Shown here: positions 21,820-35,011 of the stretch, piece after piece | How the letters are laid out: each line of letters starts with the position of its first letter | How positions within the stretch are numbered: the stretch's first letter is position 1 | Origin: Bradyrhizobium rifense | GTDB lineage: Bacteria > Pseudomonadota > Alphaproteobacteria > Rhizobiales > Xanthobacteraceae | NCBI RefSeq assembly: GCF_008123425.1 | Contig: NZ_VSSS01000005.1 | Span: 1 to 50,042, forward strand | Direction: 5' to 3' | Length of the DNA: 50,042 bases | The notes under the pieces: model-generated | What the model saw: the letters and a program-made list of their open reading frames with translations, nothing else | What the model was told of the DNA's origin: nothing | Database searches by the model: none | Program-made: the position numbers and the translations under genes

Positions 21820-23880
21820 ATGCTTGATCTCGCAATCGTAGGCGGCGGCCCCGGCGGGCTGATGAGCGCCTGGTACCTGAAGCGTAAGCTTGGCGACCTC
21901 TGCCGCATCACCATTTACGAAGCTTCCGATCGGCTCGGCGGCAAGATCGTCACGCGCAAATTCGATTCCGCGCCGGCGATGTACGAGGCCGGCGTCGCCG
22001 AGATCTACGACTACTCGATGACGGGTCCCGATCCGCTGCGCGAGCTGATCCAGCATTTCGGCCTGCAGACCATTCCGATGGACGCCGAGCAGGTGCAGTT
22101 CGGCGGAGAGCTGCTCAACGACGTCGCCGGCATGCGCCGCAAATACGGCGCCAAGACTGCGGCTGCGATCGAGCAGTTCCGCAAGCGCTGCGCCGACCAG
22201 ATGTCGCCGATCGAATATTACGAAGGCGTCGGCGCCCACGACAACGAGAATCCCTGGGCCTACAAGACCGCCGAGCAGGTGCTCGACGAGGAGGTCGAGG
22301 ACGAGGTCGCAAAGCGCTTCTTCAAGGTGATGGCCCGCTCGGACCTCGCGACCGAGAGCCACAACACCAACGGCCTCAACGCGCTCAAGAACTATCTGAT
22401 GGATGTCGACGGCTATATCGGCCTCTATTCCATCCAGAACGGCAACGAGCAGCTGATCGAATGCCTGCAGTCGGAGGTCAGCGCCGACATCCAGCTCAAT
22501 CATCGCGTGCTCACCGTCGGCAAGGCGCCGACCGGCCGCTATCAGCTCAAGATGATGAACGGCAAGGGACCGGAGACGCGCGACTTCGATCTCGTGCTGG
22601 TCTGCCTGCCGCATTCCTGGCTCTCCACGATGGGGTGGGAAGGCGAGCAGCTGCGCAAATCGATGGTCAAGCACGTCTCTTATTTCGACCGTCCCGCGCA
22701 CTACCTGCGCGTCTCGATCCTGTTCGATTCCCCGTTCTGGGGAGACAAGATTGCCGGCGCCTGGTTCATGTCGGAAGCCTTCGGCGGCTGTTGCGTCTAC
22801 AACGAGGGCGCGCGTCACGACGTCGGCAAGCACGGCGTCCTGAACTGGCTGATTCCCGGCTCCGATGCGCTGGCCTTCGCCAATCTGTCGGATCAGGAGC
22901 TGATCGACGCCGCGCTGAAATCGCTGCCGGCCTCGCTCGGCGATGCGCGTGCGCATTTGATGGAAGGCAAGATCCACCGCTGGCTGTCGTCGGTGAACGC
23001 CATACCTGGCGGTCTGCCCGTGCGCGACGTCATGACCAATCACCGGCCCGAGCCGAAGGAGCATCCCGGCATCGTCGTGGTCGGCGACTATCTGTTCGAC
23101 TCCACGCTGAACGGCCTGCTCGACTCCTCGGACGCGGCGACCGACATCATCCTGACCGAGATGATGCGGCTGCGCCGCGAGCACGCCCAGGACGGCAAGC
23201 CCGTCTCCGACAAGATCGACCGCGATTATTTCGAGAACTATCGCGGCGTCGGCCCTTATAGCGAGGCGTGGAGCCACTTCACCGATCCCGACTATTTGAC
23301 GAAACTGATCGGCATCGTCTGGGGCAAGGCCAAGGGCGCCAAGCTGTTGGTCGCGGGCTCCGCCAGCGGCGAACTCGTCGGCGCGCTCCGCGACCGCGGC
23401 TTCGATGCCTGGGGCATCGAGAACAACCGCGCGATCCACGCCAAGACGCCGAAGGCGCTGAAGAAGTACAACAAGCTGGGATCGATCCTGGACATGCCGT
23501 TCAAGGACGGCGCATTCGACCTCGTGTTCGAGACCAGCCTTTGCCACGTTGCCCCGAAGCAGGTGGTCCGCGCGATCCGCGAGTTGAATCGCGTGGTCAA
23601 GACCGGCCTCGTGTTCGGCTCGATCACCTCGGACATGGCCTCAGTCGTGGTCGACCGCTACGACCTGTTGCGCGGGGTCAAGAAGCTCGGCACCTGGTGG
23701 GAATGGTCCGAACTGTTCTTCGGCAACGGCTTCGATCTCGCGATGCACCGCAAGGACTGCGCCGACGCGCTCTGGGCGGCGACGCTCGCCGCCAACAAGG
23801 GCCCGGGGCAGTGGTATGCCGACGCCGATAGCTTGCGCTATTCCTTCTTCGACAAGGTCGAGAACGAAGACGACGACTAG
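21820..23880 (+). CDS. FAD-dependent oxidoreductase-methyltransferase fusion
   Basis: A 686-aa two-domain protein. Residues 1-470 are an amine-oxidase/desaturase-type flavoprotein: VGGGPGG at 7-13 binds the FAD ADP moiety, GGKIVT is the second conserved spot, and GIVVVGDYLFDSTLNGLLDS at 417-436 is the C-terminal FAD motif. Residues about 490-640 resemble a class I SAM methyltransferase: motif I AKLLVAGSASGELVG from 507 and the DMPFKDGAFDLVFET strand from 558. It ends in EDDD. No signal peptide. A GGA RBS precedes the ATG. It lies between rpoC and an exporter gene on the same strand. The substrate is unknown; two-step oxidation and methylation of one small molecule is inferred. Confidence 0.82.
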   Translation: MLDLAIVGGGPGGLMSAWYLKRKLGDLCRITIYEASDRLGGKIVTRKFDSAPAMYEAGVAEIYDYSMTGPDPLRELIQHFGLQTIPMDAEQVQFGGELLNDVAGMRRKYGAKTAAAIEQFRKRCADQMSPIEYYEGVGAHDNENPWAYKTAEQVLDEEVEDEVAKRFFKVMARSDLATESHNTNGLNALKNYLMDVDGYIGLYSIQNGNEQLIECLQSEVSADIQLNHRVLTVGKAPTGRYQLKMMNGKGPETRDFDLVLVCLPHSWLSTMGWEGEQLRKSMVKHVSYFDRPAHYLRVSILFDSPFWGDKIAGAWFMSEAFGGCCVYNEGARHDVGKHGVLNWLIPGSDALAFANLSDQELIDAALKSLPASLGDARAHLMEGKIHRWLSSVNAIPGGLPVRDVMTNHRPEPKEHPGIVVVGDYLFDSTLNGLLDSSDAATDIILTEMMRLRREHAQDGKPVSDKIDRDYFENYRGVGPYSEAWSHFTDPDYLTKLIGIVWGKAKGAKLLVAGSASGELVGALRDRGFDAWGIENNRAIHAKTPKALKKYNKLGSILDMPFKDGAFDLVFETSLCHVAPKQVVRAIRELNRVVKTGLVFGSITSDMASVVVDRYDLLRGVKKLGTWWEWSELFFGNGFDLAMHRKDCADALWAATLAANKGPGQWYADADSLRYSFFDKVENEDDD

Positions 23881-23891
23881 CATCACAGGAC

Positions 23892-23970
23892 GGATGAGTT
23901 CGCCAATTGTTTTGCCGAATTCATCCTAATCGCATAGAATCGGTGGAAGTAGCGGCGTTCCGCTATTTCC
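23892..23970. repeat. Two tandem imperfect palindromes
   Basis: GGATGAGTTCG/CGAATTCATCC (23892-23902 and 23916-23926) and GGAAGTAGCGG/CCGCTATTTCC (23945-23955 and 23960-23970) are 11-bp stems, each with one G-T wobble. They fill most of the 135-bp gap between the fusion gene and the exporter gene. They may be a terminator/processing pair; the TAGCG-type arm recalls the palindrome before rpsJ. Confidence 0.5.
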
Positions 23971-24015
23971 CTGCTTTCTCTGCGGTCATGCCGGCCGTCA
24001 GCATCGGTTGGTTTC

Positions 24016-26043
24016 ATGGCGTCCAAGCCTCTCTCGCCCGACAAACAGAAGCTCGCCCCGCAAGAGGCGGCCGAACTCGAGGATAAGCTCGCCACCGGTG
24101 CCGAGCCGGAGCTGGAAGACGACGAGGACGACGAAGACGACGACGAGCTTGAGCTCGACGACGATGATGACGAGGACCTCGTCGTCTTTACCGCCCGTGA
24201 AGCCGCCGGCGCGCTCGCGACCATTCTGGGCTTCGTCAAGCCGTTCCTGTACAACTACAAGCGCATCCTGGGCTACGTGGCGTTCGGCGTTCTGGTCGAG
24301 ACGCTGTTCAACGTCATCATGCCGCTCAGCTTGAAATATCTGATCGACGACGCGCTCGGCGAGGAGGATTTCCAGGCACTCTACAAGATCCTCGGCGTGC
24401 TCGCGGTTGCCGGCATCTTCACCTCGATCGTAGCGGTCTGGTACGAGCGCTGGGACGCGCGGCTCGCAGCCTGCATCATCTCCGACGTCCGCAAGCGCCT
24501 GTTCGAGCACGTCCAGGACCTGCCGGCGGCCTATTTCGGCCGCACCAAGCGCGGCGAAATCCTGTCGCGCTTCTCGGTCGACCAGGCTGCCTTCGAGGGC
24601 TCGGTCAAGACCTTCGCCAACAGCGCCGCGCTGCCGTTCCTGGAGTTGATCGCCGGCGCCATCTTGATGCTGTTTCTCAACTGGCAGCTCGCCGTGGTCG
24701 CGCTCCTGGTGTTTCCGATCACGCTGATCGGCCCGCGCATCCTGACACCGAAGGCGGTGCAGGCCAATTACGAGCAGAAGCTCAATGAAAGCGCGCTGCT
24801 CGGCATGGTGCAGGAGAACGTCGCGGCGCAAGCCGTGATCAAGGCGTTCAGCCTGCAACGCAGGATGTTCGGCTTCTTCAATTTCCGCAACGACGAGACC
24901 CGCCACAGGATTGCGTCCGCCGCGTTTCTGTCGACCATGGTGGAGCGGACGGTCACCATCTCGGTGCTGTTGTTGCACCTCGTCGTGCTCGCGATCGGCG
25001 CTTATCTCGCAACCAAGGGCCAGATCACCATCGGCACCTTCGTCACCTTCGAGAGCGCGTTCTGGGAAGTCTCCTACAACATCGCCCACGTGATGCATTT
25101 CATTCCGGTGTCGATCTCCTCGGCCGCCGCGATTCGTCACATCCAGGAGTTGCTCGACGAGCCCACGCGCGGCGCCGACCGTCCGGGTGCGCCCGATCTG
25201 CCGCGCATCACCCACGACATCACTTTCGACCATGTGACGTTCCAGTACGAGGGCGGACAGACGCCGGTGCTGGACAATCTCAGCCTCAAGCTCAATGTCG
25301 GCAAGAGCATCGCCATCGTCGGGCCTTCGGGCTCTGGCAAGAGCACGCTGCTCAATCTGATCCTGCGGCTCTACGTGCCGGACGAGGGGCGGGTCACCAT
25401 CGACGGTGTCGACGTGCGCAAGGTGACGCTGGATTCGTTGCGCCGGAGCATGGCGGTGGTGTTTCAGGAGAACATGCTGTTCAACATATCGATCCGCGAG
25501 AACATCCGGCTCGGCAAGGAAGGCGCGACCGACGAGGAAGTGGAGGAGGCCGCCAAGAAGGCCGAGATCCACCGTTACATCATGAGCCTGCCGAAGCGGT
25601 ATGATACACAGGTCGGCGAGCGCGGCGACACCTTGTCGGGCGGCCAGCGCCAACGTATCGCGATCGCCCGCGCGGTCATCCGCAATCCGTCCGTGCTGCT
25701 GCTCGACGAAGCGACCTCGGCGCTGGACCAGACCACCGAGGCTGCGATCAACCGCACATTGCTGAAGGTCGCCAAGGGCCGCACCATGATCTGGTCGACG
25801 CACCGCCTCTCCTCGGTGGTCGAGATGGACGAGATCATCGTAATTTCAGGGGGCAGGGCGATCGAGCGCGGTTCCCATGCCGAGCTGCTCGCCAAGGACG
25901 GCACCTACCGCAAGCTGTGGAACGACCAGACCCATCAGCCGCATAGCGCGGCGGCTCAGGCCGACGACGACAGCGAAGACGACGAAGACGACGAGGACGA
26001 CCTCGACGAGGATGATGAGGGCGAGGACGATGAGGAGGAGTGA
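24016..26043 (+). CDS. ABC exporter (fused permease/ATPase) with acidic ends
   Basis: A 675-aa half-transporter of the type I exporter class that would act as a homodimer in the inner membrane. Membrane helices lie within about 75-350. ATPase motifs are complete: Walker A GPSGSGKST 436-444, Gln484, signature LSGGQ 540-544, Walker B with Asp564 and catalytic Glu565, and His596. Unusually, residues about 36-58 and the last 28 residues are almost pure Asp/Glu. The cargo is unknown; lipids, peptides and drugs are all possible. The preceding fusion enzyme suggests export of a modified small molecule. Its 3' end overlaps a convergent gene by 88 bp. Confidence 0.92.
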   Translation: MASKPLSPDKQKLAPQEAAELEDKLATGAEPELEDDEDDEDDDELELDDDDDEDLVVFTAREAAGALATILGFVKPFLYNYKRILGYVAFGVLVETLFNVIMPLSLKYLIDDALGEEDFQALYKILGVLAVAGIFTSIVAVWYERWDARLAACIISDVRKRLFEHVQDLPAAYFGRTKRGEILSRFSVDQAAFEGSVKTFANSAALPFLELIAGAILMLFLNWQLAVVALLVFPITLIGPRILTPKAVQANYEQKLNESALLGMVQENVAAQAVIKAFSLQRRMFGFFNFRNDETRHRIASAAFLSTMVERTVTISVLLLHLVVLAIGAYLATKGQITIGTFVTFESAFWEVSYNIAHVMHFIPVSISSAAAIRHIQELLDEPTRGADRPGAPDLPRITHDITFDHVTFQYEGGQTPVLDNLSLKLNVGKSIAIVGPSGSGKSTLLNLILRLYVPDEGRVTIDGVDVRKVTLDSLRRSMAVVFQENMLFNISIRENIRLGKEGATDEEVEEAAKKAEIHRYIMSLPKRYDTQVGERGDTLSGGQRQRIAIARAVIRNPSVLLLDEATSALDQTTEAAINRTLLKVAKGRTMIWSTHRLSSVVEMDEIIVISGGRAIERGSHAELLAKDGTYRKLWNDQTHQPHSAAAQADDDSEDDEDDEDDLDEDDEGEDDEEE

Positions 26044-27209
26044 CCGAGGAAGTTCGGCTCCAGATGGACCACGCCTCCCAGTCGCCGCAATAATCCCTGG
26101 CTCGACCACGCCATGAAGCGCGCCCAGCGCTGCGCGGTCCAGTACGGGCTCGTCGCAATCGACACCGAGCGGAAATCGAAGGCTTTCGCCGCCGACCATT
26201 CGTCGCAGGCCCGCTTGACCGGGTCGGCGTAGAAGGCGGCGATCTTGTCCGCATCCATCCCGTCGGACGCCAACCATTGCGGGATGTGGACGTTGCAGAG
26301 CCGCTCGACATCGGTGAATACCCTGTCGCAGCCGGTGCCTGCGACCGGGCAGGAGGTGGCGAAGGCATCGCCCACCAGCGCCACGCCGGGCTGATGGCTG
26401 GCATCGTTCACATAGAGATCGACCGGGCGGATCTTCAGCTCGCCTTGAATGTCGAAGGCGCCGGTGATGTGTTTGAGCCGCGGCAGGGCGGCGTCCAGCG
26501 TCGCGGCCGGCGCGCGGCGCAGCTCGCGCAGCCAGGGATCGTCGAAGCTGCGGTACACGAACAGGTTGGCGCGCATCCGCGTGCCGATTGGAAACAGCGT
26601 GATGTAGGGGATGCGGTCGCTCGGCCGCTCCGAGAAATAGGTCAGGGCCGGGAAGTCGAACGAATTCCGCCCGGCCGGCACGACGTCGAATCCGATCGAG
26701 ATCGAATGGCAGGCGCTGATGATGTTTCGCGTGATGCCAAGCTGGTGGCGCAGGCCGACATTCAGGCCGTTGGCGAGCACGACCAGGCGGGCCGAGATCG
26801 TCTCGTCATTGGCGAGCGCGATTCTCGACCGCTCCGCGCTGGTCTCGACCGACACCGCCTTGGTCCAGATTCGCTCGACGGTTTCGGGAATCTCGTCGCG
26901 GATCGCGTTAACCAGGGAATCGTAGGGGATGTTGAACTGCCGGCTCGGAGCCTTGTCGAGGAGATGCCCGAACCGCGCGATCCAGTTCTCGCCGGAGAAG
27001 GTCGCCCGGCGCAGCACTGAGTCGGCGATTCCCGTCCGCTCGAATCGCTCGACCTGTCCGTGACCGCTGAGTTTTTCGACGCGAAAATCGGCCGGATAGG
27101 TCTCATGCGGGTCGATCAGTACCGCCGAAATGCCGGCACGCCCGAGCATCGCGGCGGCGGTCGAGCCGGCAAGTCCCCCGCCAATAATGGCAATATCGGT
27201 GTACCGCAT
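25956..27209 (-). CDS. FAD-dependent monooxygenase-like protein
   Basis: A 417-aa flavoprotein of the group A hydroxylase/halogenase-like fold. GGGLAG at 10-15 binds FAD, LANGLNVGLR resembles the DG-type middle motif, and GDAFATSCPVAGTG from 280 is the second FAD site. The catalytic WxWxIP motif of tryptophan halogenases was not seen, so a hydroxylase or geranylgeranyl-reductase-like role is equally possible. The last 28 residues are nearly all serine and are encoded exactly where the gene runs antisense over the acidic tail of the exporter. The body proper appears to end near residue 389 (EPNFLG). It converges on the exporter gene. The start at 27209 has only a weak RBS. Confidence 0.8.
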   Translation of the reverse strand: MRYTDIAIIGGGLAGSTAAAMLGRAGISAVLIDPHETYPADFRVEKLSGHGQVERFERTGIADSVLRRATFSGENWIARFGHLLDKAPSRQFNIPYDSLVNAIRDEIPETVERIWTKAVSVETSAERSRIALANDETISARLVVLANGLNVGLRHQLGITRNIISACHSISIGFDVVPAGRNSFDFPALTYFSERPSDRIPYITLFPIGTRMRANLFVYRSFDDPWLRELRRAPAATLDAALPRLKHITGAFDIQGELKIRPVDLYVNDASHQPGVALVGDAFATSCPVAGTGCDRVFTDVERLCNVHIPQWLASDGMDADKIAAFYADPVKRACDEWSAAKAFDFRSVSIATSPYWTAQRWARFMAWSSQGLLRRLGGVVHLEPNFLGHSSSSSSPSSSSSRSSSSSSSSSLSSSA

Positions 27210-27415
27210 GGCGCTTGTCTCTGCCGAAGAGGGCAGATTGACGCATCAAGGGGAAAAAAAGCCTTAGCGCGGGTTATAAAAGTATATTTCTTCCGGGTAT
27301 AATTGCCGCCGGGACTGGCGGAACCGGGACTTCGATCCCATATCGGGGAGGCGCGAGAAGAGGGCGAACAGCTTTTCTTCAGGCGCGATAAGCGCTTTCC
27401 GATGGTCATTTCACC

Positions 27416-27444
27416 TTGACTTGACCGATTCTCACTTATAGAAA
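27416..27444 (+). promoter_or_regulatory. Candidate promoter of the rpsL (str) operon
   Basis: TTGACT (27416-27421), a 17-bp spacer and TAGAAA (27439-27444; TATAGA overlaps it) give a plausible housekeeping promoter. Upstream, 27210-27415 contains an AT-rich stretch near 27245-27300 and nothing else recognisable. The start would be about 425 nt before rpsL. Confidence 0.5.
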
Positions 27445-27876
27445 GCGCCTCACTTGACGACAGGCGGTGAGCATCGCCAAACGTCGGAACGGGCCACCCG
27501 TTTGATCCCTCTGGGGTCGCAGAACGGGCACCAACCTCGACGAATGCCGCTCAAACGCTGTCGATTATAGCTAGGCAATGCCAGTGCGATTCTAGATCTC
27601 TTGAGCTCGCTCTCTAGAGATCGAATTCGGATGCATGACCTCGGTGCGCGGGCCGCAGCTCTACGCTGATCGGCCTGAAGACTGCGGTCCTCTGTGGCGT
27701 CGTAACGCTTTCCGCTCAGTGATTGAGCGGTTGGCGCGATTTCGCTTTGTGCGGATTGTTCCGTGTGAGGCGGGCCCCGTCGGGCGGGTAGCTCGAAAGA
27801 ATTTGCGGTCCCGGTAACGGGCCGCGGCAAGACAGCGGACCCGCAAGGGACTGCGATAACAAAGGGTAAGGCCAGG
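27445..27876 (+). promoter_or_regulatory. Long rpsL leader with clustered palindromes
   Basis: The 430-bp stretch before rpsL has no credible gene. Between 27591 and 27636 it packs six short palindromes: TCTAGA, AGATCT, GAGCTC, TCTCTAGAGA, CGAATTCG and ATGCAT. GATCTC at 27595 can pair with GAGATC at 27617. The direct repeat AACGGG flanks 27488-27526. It may be a structured leader that senses S12, S7 or EF levels; this is not proven. Confidence 0.4.
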
Positions 27877-28248
27877 ATGCCGACGATCAACCAGCTGATC
27901 GCTCAACCGCGTGAAGTGCAGAAGTCGCGCAAGAAGGTGCCGGCGCTGCAGCAGTCGCCGCAGAAGCGTGGTGTTTGCACCCGCGTCTACACCACGACCC
28001 CGAAGAAGCCGAACTCGGCGCTTCGTAAGGTTGCCAAGGTGCGCCTGACCAACGGCTTCGAGGTGATCGGCTACATCCCGGGTGAAGGCCATAACCTTCA
28101 GGAACACTCGGTGGTCATGATCCGCGGCGGTCGCGTCAAGGACTTGCCCGGCGTGCGCTACCACATCCTCCGCGGCGTTCTGGATACCCAGGGCGTCAAG
28201 AACCGTAAGCAGCGTCGTTCGAAGTACGGCGCCAAGCGTCCGAAGTAA
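27877..28248 (+). CDS. rpsL: 30S ribosomal protein S12
   Basis: A 123-aa S12, which lies at the decoding centre and controls accuracy. Lys43 (in TTTPKKPNS) and Lys88 (in GGRVKDLPG) are both present, the state of streptomycin-sensitive ribosomes. It is the first gene of the str cluster; rpsG starts 15 bp later. A GCCAGG stretch before the ATG serves as RBS. Confidence 0.99.
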   Translation: MPTINQLIAQPREVQKSRKKVPALQQSPQKRGVCTRVYTTTPKKPNSALRKVAKVRLTNGFEVIGYIPGEGHNLQEHSVVMIRGGRVKDLPGVRYHILRGVLDTQGVKNRKQRRSKYGAKRPK

Positions 28249-28734
<486 letters not shown>

Positions 28735-28767
28735 CGGCGAAACAAACGGACTCGCAAGGAACAGCCC

Positions 28768-30840
<2,073 letters not shown>

Positions 30841-30880
30841 TTGTCGTCGGTCTCGAACTGACGATTGAACGGAGAGTCAA

Positions 30881-32071
<1,191 letters not shown>

Positions 32072-32088
32072 TTACGAGAATAGGGATC

Positions 32089-32129
32089 GGCGAGTAGCGG
32101 ATGGTGACATTCGCTATTCGCTATTCGCC
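32089..32129. repeat. TAGCGAAT-type palindrome between tuf and rpsJ
   Basis: GGCGAGTAGCGGA (32089-32101) faces TCGCTATTCGCTATTCGCC (32111-32129), forming an imperfect hairpin with a repeated CTATTCG unit. Such TAGCGAATAGCGAAT strings recur between genes in Bradyrhizobium genomes. It occupies half of the 82-bp gap and could influence read-through from the str genes into the S10 genes. Confidence 0.6.
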
Positions 32130-32153
32130 ACCCAACGAAGAAAGACCACGGCA

Positions 32154-32462
32154 ATGAACGGCCAAAATATTCGTATCCGTCTCAAGGCGTTCGACCATCG
32201 TATCCTAGATACGTCGACCCGCGAGATCGTGAACACGGCGAAGCGCACCGGTGCGCAGGTTCGCGGACCCATTCCGCTGCCCACCCGCATCGAGAAGTTC
32301 ACCGTCAACCGTTCGCCCCACGTCGACAAGAAGAGCCGTGAACAGTTCGAGATGCGCACTCACAAGCGTCTGCTCGACATCGTCGATCCGACCCCGCAGA
32401 CCGTCGATGCTTTGATGAAGCTCGACCTGGCCGCCGGTGTCGACGTCGAGATCAAGCTCTAA
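32154..32462 (+). CDS. rpsJ: 30S ribosomal protein S10 / NusE
   Basis: A 102-aa S10. It sits in the 30S head and, as NusE, joins NusB and NusG in antitermination. The opening [19 protein letters not shown] and the loop segment [23 protein letters not shown] are typical. The start at 32154 is set by family alignment; an in-frame extension of 43 codons runs back into tuf. It is the first gene of the S10 cluster. Confidence 0.98.
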
Positions 32463-32515
32463 GATTTTTGGATCACGTTCGCCACTAGCGGACAGAAAGA
32501 ACAGGAAGCACGCCG

Positions 32516-33232
32516 ATGCGCTCCGGAGTGATCGCACAAAAGGTCGGGATGACGCGGGTCTTTACAGAGGCCGGCGAACATATCCCCGTGACCGTGCTGA
32601 AGCTCGGCAATTGCCAGGTCGTAGGCCACCGCACTGAAGAGAAGAACGGTTATGTCGCGCTCCAGCTTGGTTCTGGCAGCCGCAAGACCGTGTACATGCC
32701 CAAGGCAGAGCGCGGCCAGTTCGCGGTCGCCAAGGTCGAGCCGAAGCGGCAGGTCGAGGAATTCCGCGTTTCCGCGGATGCCATGATCCCCGTGGGCGCC
32801 GAGATCCTCGCCGACCACTTCGTCGTCGGCCAGTTCGTCGACGTCACCGGCACCTCGGTCGGTAAGGGCTTCGCCGGCGGTATGAAGCGCTGGAACTTCG
32901 GCGGTCTGCGCGCCACGCACGGCGTGTCGGTCTCGCATCGCTCGATCGGTTCGACCGGTGGTCGTCAGGATCCCGGCAAGACCTGGAAGAACAAGAAGAT
33001 GCCCGGCCACATGGGTGTCGATCGCATCACCACGCTCAACCTCCGTGTTGTTCAGCTCGACGTCGAGCGTGGCCTGATCCTCGTCGAAGGCGCCGTTCCT
33101 GGCTCCAAGGGTGGCTGGATCCGCGTGCGCGACGCCGTCAAGAAGCCGCTGCCGAAGGAAGCTCCGAAGCCCGGCAAGTTCAAGGTTGCAGGCGGCGAAG
33201 CGGAAGCCTCGGCCCAGCAAGAGGGTGCGTGA
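32516..33232 (+). CDS. rplC: 50S ribosomal protein L3
   Basis: A 238-aa early assembly protein whose loop reaches the peptidyl-transferase centre. [20 protein letters not shown] and the loop [17 protein letters not shown] are recognisable; the latter is the region whose Gln is methylated by PrmB in E. coli. It carries an extended acidic/Ala C-terminus (about 30 aa past the core), common in this order. rplD begins after a 1-bp gap. Confidence 0.98.
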   Translation: MRSGVIAQKVGMTRVFTEAGEHIPVTVLKLGNCQVVGHRTEEKNGYVALQLGSGSRKTVYMPKAERGQFAVAKVEPKRQVEEFRVSADAMIPVGAEILADHFVVGQFVDVTGTSVGKGFAGGMKRWNFGGLRATHGVSVSHRSIGSTGGRQDPGKTWKNKKMPGHMGVDRITTLNLRVVQLDVERGLILVEGAVPGSKGGWIRVRDAVKKPLPKEAPKPGKFKVAGGEAEASAQQEGA

Positions 33233-33233
33233 G

Positions 33234-33854
33234 ATGGAATTGAAGGTCACCACCCTCGAGGGTAAGGAAGCGGGCTCGGTCCAGCTCTCCGACGCCATTT
33301 TCGGCCTTGAGCCGCGCCAGGACATCATTGCGCGTTGCGTGCAGTGGCAGCTTAACAAGCGTCAGGCCGGAACTCACAAGGCCAAGGGCCGCGCCGAGAT
33401 CTGGCGCACCGGCAAGAAGATGTACAAGCAGAAGGGCACCGGCGGTGCTCGTCACGGCTCGGCTCGCGTGCCGCAGTTCCGCGGCGGCGGTCGTGCCTTC
33501 GGTCCGGTCGTGCGTTCGCACGCCACCGACCTGCCGAAGAAGGTCCGTGCGCTCGCTCTCAAGCATGCGCTCTCGGCAAAGGCCAAGGACGGCGATCTGC
33601 TCGTGATCGACAAGGCCGCGCTGGAAGCCGCCAAGACCAAGGCGCTGCTCGGTCACTTCTCGGGTCTCGGCCTGACCAATGCGCTGATCATCGACGGTGC
33701 CGAGCTCAACAACGGCTTTGCCGCTGCGGCCCGCAACATCCCGAACATGGACGTGCTGCCGATCCAGGGCATCAACGTCTATGACATCCTGCGCCGTCAG
33801 AAGCTTGTTCTGACCAAGGCCGCCATCGATGCGCTGGAGGCGCGCTTCAAATGA
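33234..33854 (+). CDS. rplD: 50S ribosomal protein L4
   Basis: A 206-aa L4. The globular part surrounds an extended loop ([19 protein letters not shown]) that lines the exit tunnel with L22. In gammaproteobacteria L4 represses its own operon; whether that holds here is unknown. The start at 33234 is one base after the rplC stop, and a longer in-frame start inside rplC is discounted. It overlaps rplW by ATGA. Confidence 0.98.
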   Translation: MELKVTTLEGKEAGSVQLSDAIFGLEPRQDIIARCVQWQLNKRQAGTHKAKGRAEIWRTGKKMYKQKGTGGARHGSARVPQFRGGGRAFGPVVRSHATDLPKKVRALALKHALSAKAKDGDLLVIDKAALEAAKTKALLGHFSGLGLTNALIIDGAELNNGFAAAARNIPNMDVLPIQGINVYDILRRQKLVLTKAAIDALEARFK

Positions 33855-34153
33855 CGAAGAACATCGAGGCTCGCCATTACGACGTGATCGTCGCCCCGGT
33901 CGTCACCGAAAAGGCGACGCTGGCGTCCGAGCACAACAAGGTTCTGTTCAAGGTGGCCGCGAAGGCGACCAAGCCGCAGATCAAGGAAGCGATCGAGAAG
34001 CTGTTTGACGTCAAGGTCAAGAGCGTCAACACGCTGGTCCGCAAGGGCAAGACCAAGGTCTTCCGCGGCAATCTCGGCTCGCAGTCGAACACCAAGCGCG
34101 CGATCGTGACCCTCGAAGAGGGTCATCGGATCGACGTGACCACCGGTCTGTAA
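33851..34153 (+). CDS. rplW: 50S ribosomal protein L23
   Basis: A 100-aa protein at the tunnel exit where trigger factor and SRP dock. It starts with [20 protein letters not shown], containing the PVVTEK signature, and has [17 protein letters not shown]. The 4-bp overlap with rplD indicates translational coupling; rplB follows after 12 bp. Confidence 0.98.
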   Translation: MTKNIEARHYDVIVAPVVTEKATLASEHNKVLFKVAAKATKPQIKEAIEKLFDVKVKSVNTLVRKGKTKVFRGNLGSQSNTKRAIVTLEEGHRIDVTTGL

Positions 34154-34165
34154 GGTCGCACGACG

Positions 34166-34999
34166 ATGGCACTGAAGAAATTCAATCCCACGACACCGGG
34201 CCAGCGCCAGCTGGTCATGGTCGATCGTTCTGCCCTCTACAAGGGCAAGCCGGTCAAGGCGCTCACCGAAGGCAAGCACTCCTCGGGCGGTCGTAACAAC
34301 ACCGGTCGCATCACCGTGCGCTTCCGCGGCGGCGGTCACAAGCAGACCCTGCGCATCGTCGACTTCAAGCGCGACAAGGTCGATGCGCCCGCAACCGTCG
34401 AGCGGCTGGAATACGATCCGAACCGCACCGCGTTCATCGCGCTGGTCAAGTACGAAGACGGCACTCAGGCCTATATCCTGGCGCCGCAGCGCCTGGCGGT
34501 CGGCGATTCCGTGGTGGCCGGCAACTATGTCGACGTGAAGCCGGGCAACGTCATGCCGCTCGGCAACATGCCGGTCGGCACGATCATCCATAACATCGAG
34601 GTCAAGATCGGGAAGGGCGGCCAGCTCGCCCGTTCCGCCGGCACCTACGCCCAGCTCGTCGGTCGCGACCATGACTACGTCATCATCCGCCTGAACTCGG
34701 GTGAGCAGCGCCTGGTGCATGGCCGTTGCCGCGGCACGATCGGCGCGGTGTCGAACCCGGACCACATGAACACCTCGATCGGCAAGGCCGGCCGGAATCG
34801 TTGGCTGGGCCGCAAGCCGCATAACCGCGGCGTTTCGATGAACCCGATCGACCATCCGCACGGCGGTGGTGAAGGTCGTACCTCGGGCGGTCGTCACCCG
34901 GTCACCCCGTGGGGCAAGCCGACCAAGGGCAAGAAGACCCGCAGCAACAAGTCGACCAACAAATTCATTCTCCTAAGCCGCCACAAGCGGAAGAAGTAA
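34166..34999 (+). CDS. rplB: 50S ribosomal protein L2
   Basis: A 277-aa primary 23S-binding protein needed for peptidyl-transferase function and subunit joining. Signature segments are [20 protein letters not shown] and, near the C-terminus, [19 protein letters not shown] with the conserved His. The tail is basic ([20 protein letters not shown]). It is full length and tightly packed between rplW and rpsS. Confidence 0.99.
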   Translation: MALKKFNPTTPGQRQLVMVDRSALYKGKPVKALTEGKHSSGGRNNTGRITVRFRGGGHKQTLRIVDFKRDKVDAPATVERLEYDPNRTAFIALVKYEDGTQAYILAPQRLAVGDSVVAGNYVDVKPGNVMPLGNMPVGTIIHNIEVKIGKGGQLARSAGTYAQLVGRDHDYVIIRLNSGEQRLVHGRCRGTIGAVSNPDHMNTSIGKAGRNRWLGRKPHNRGVSMNPIDHPHGGGEGRTSGGRHPVTPWGKPTKGKKTRSNKSTNKFILLSRHKRKK

Positions 35000-35011
35000 G
35001 GAACGCCGGAC

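Noticed and set aside
23998..25803. 601-codon open frame antisense to the ABC exporter
   Set aside because: Translation is His/Asp/Arg/Leu-rich shadow sequence; the exporter frame has complete ATPase motifs.
27060..27302. 80-aa rightward frame upstream of rpsL
   Set aside because: It begins inside the flavoprotein gene on the opposite strand, with no RBS or conserved look.
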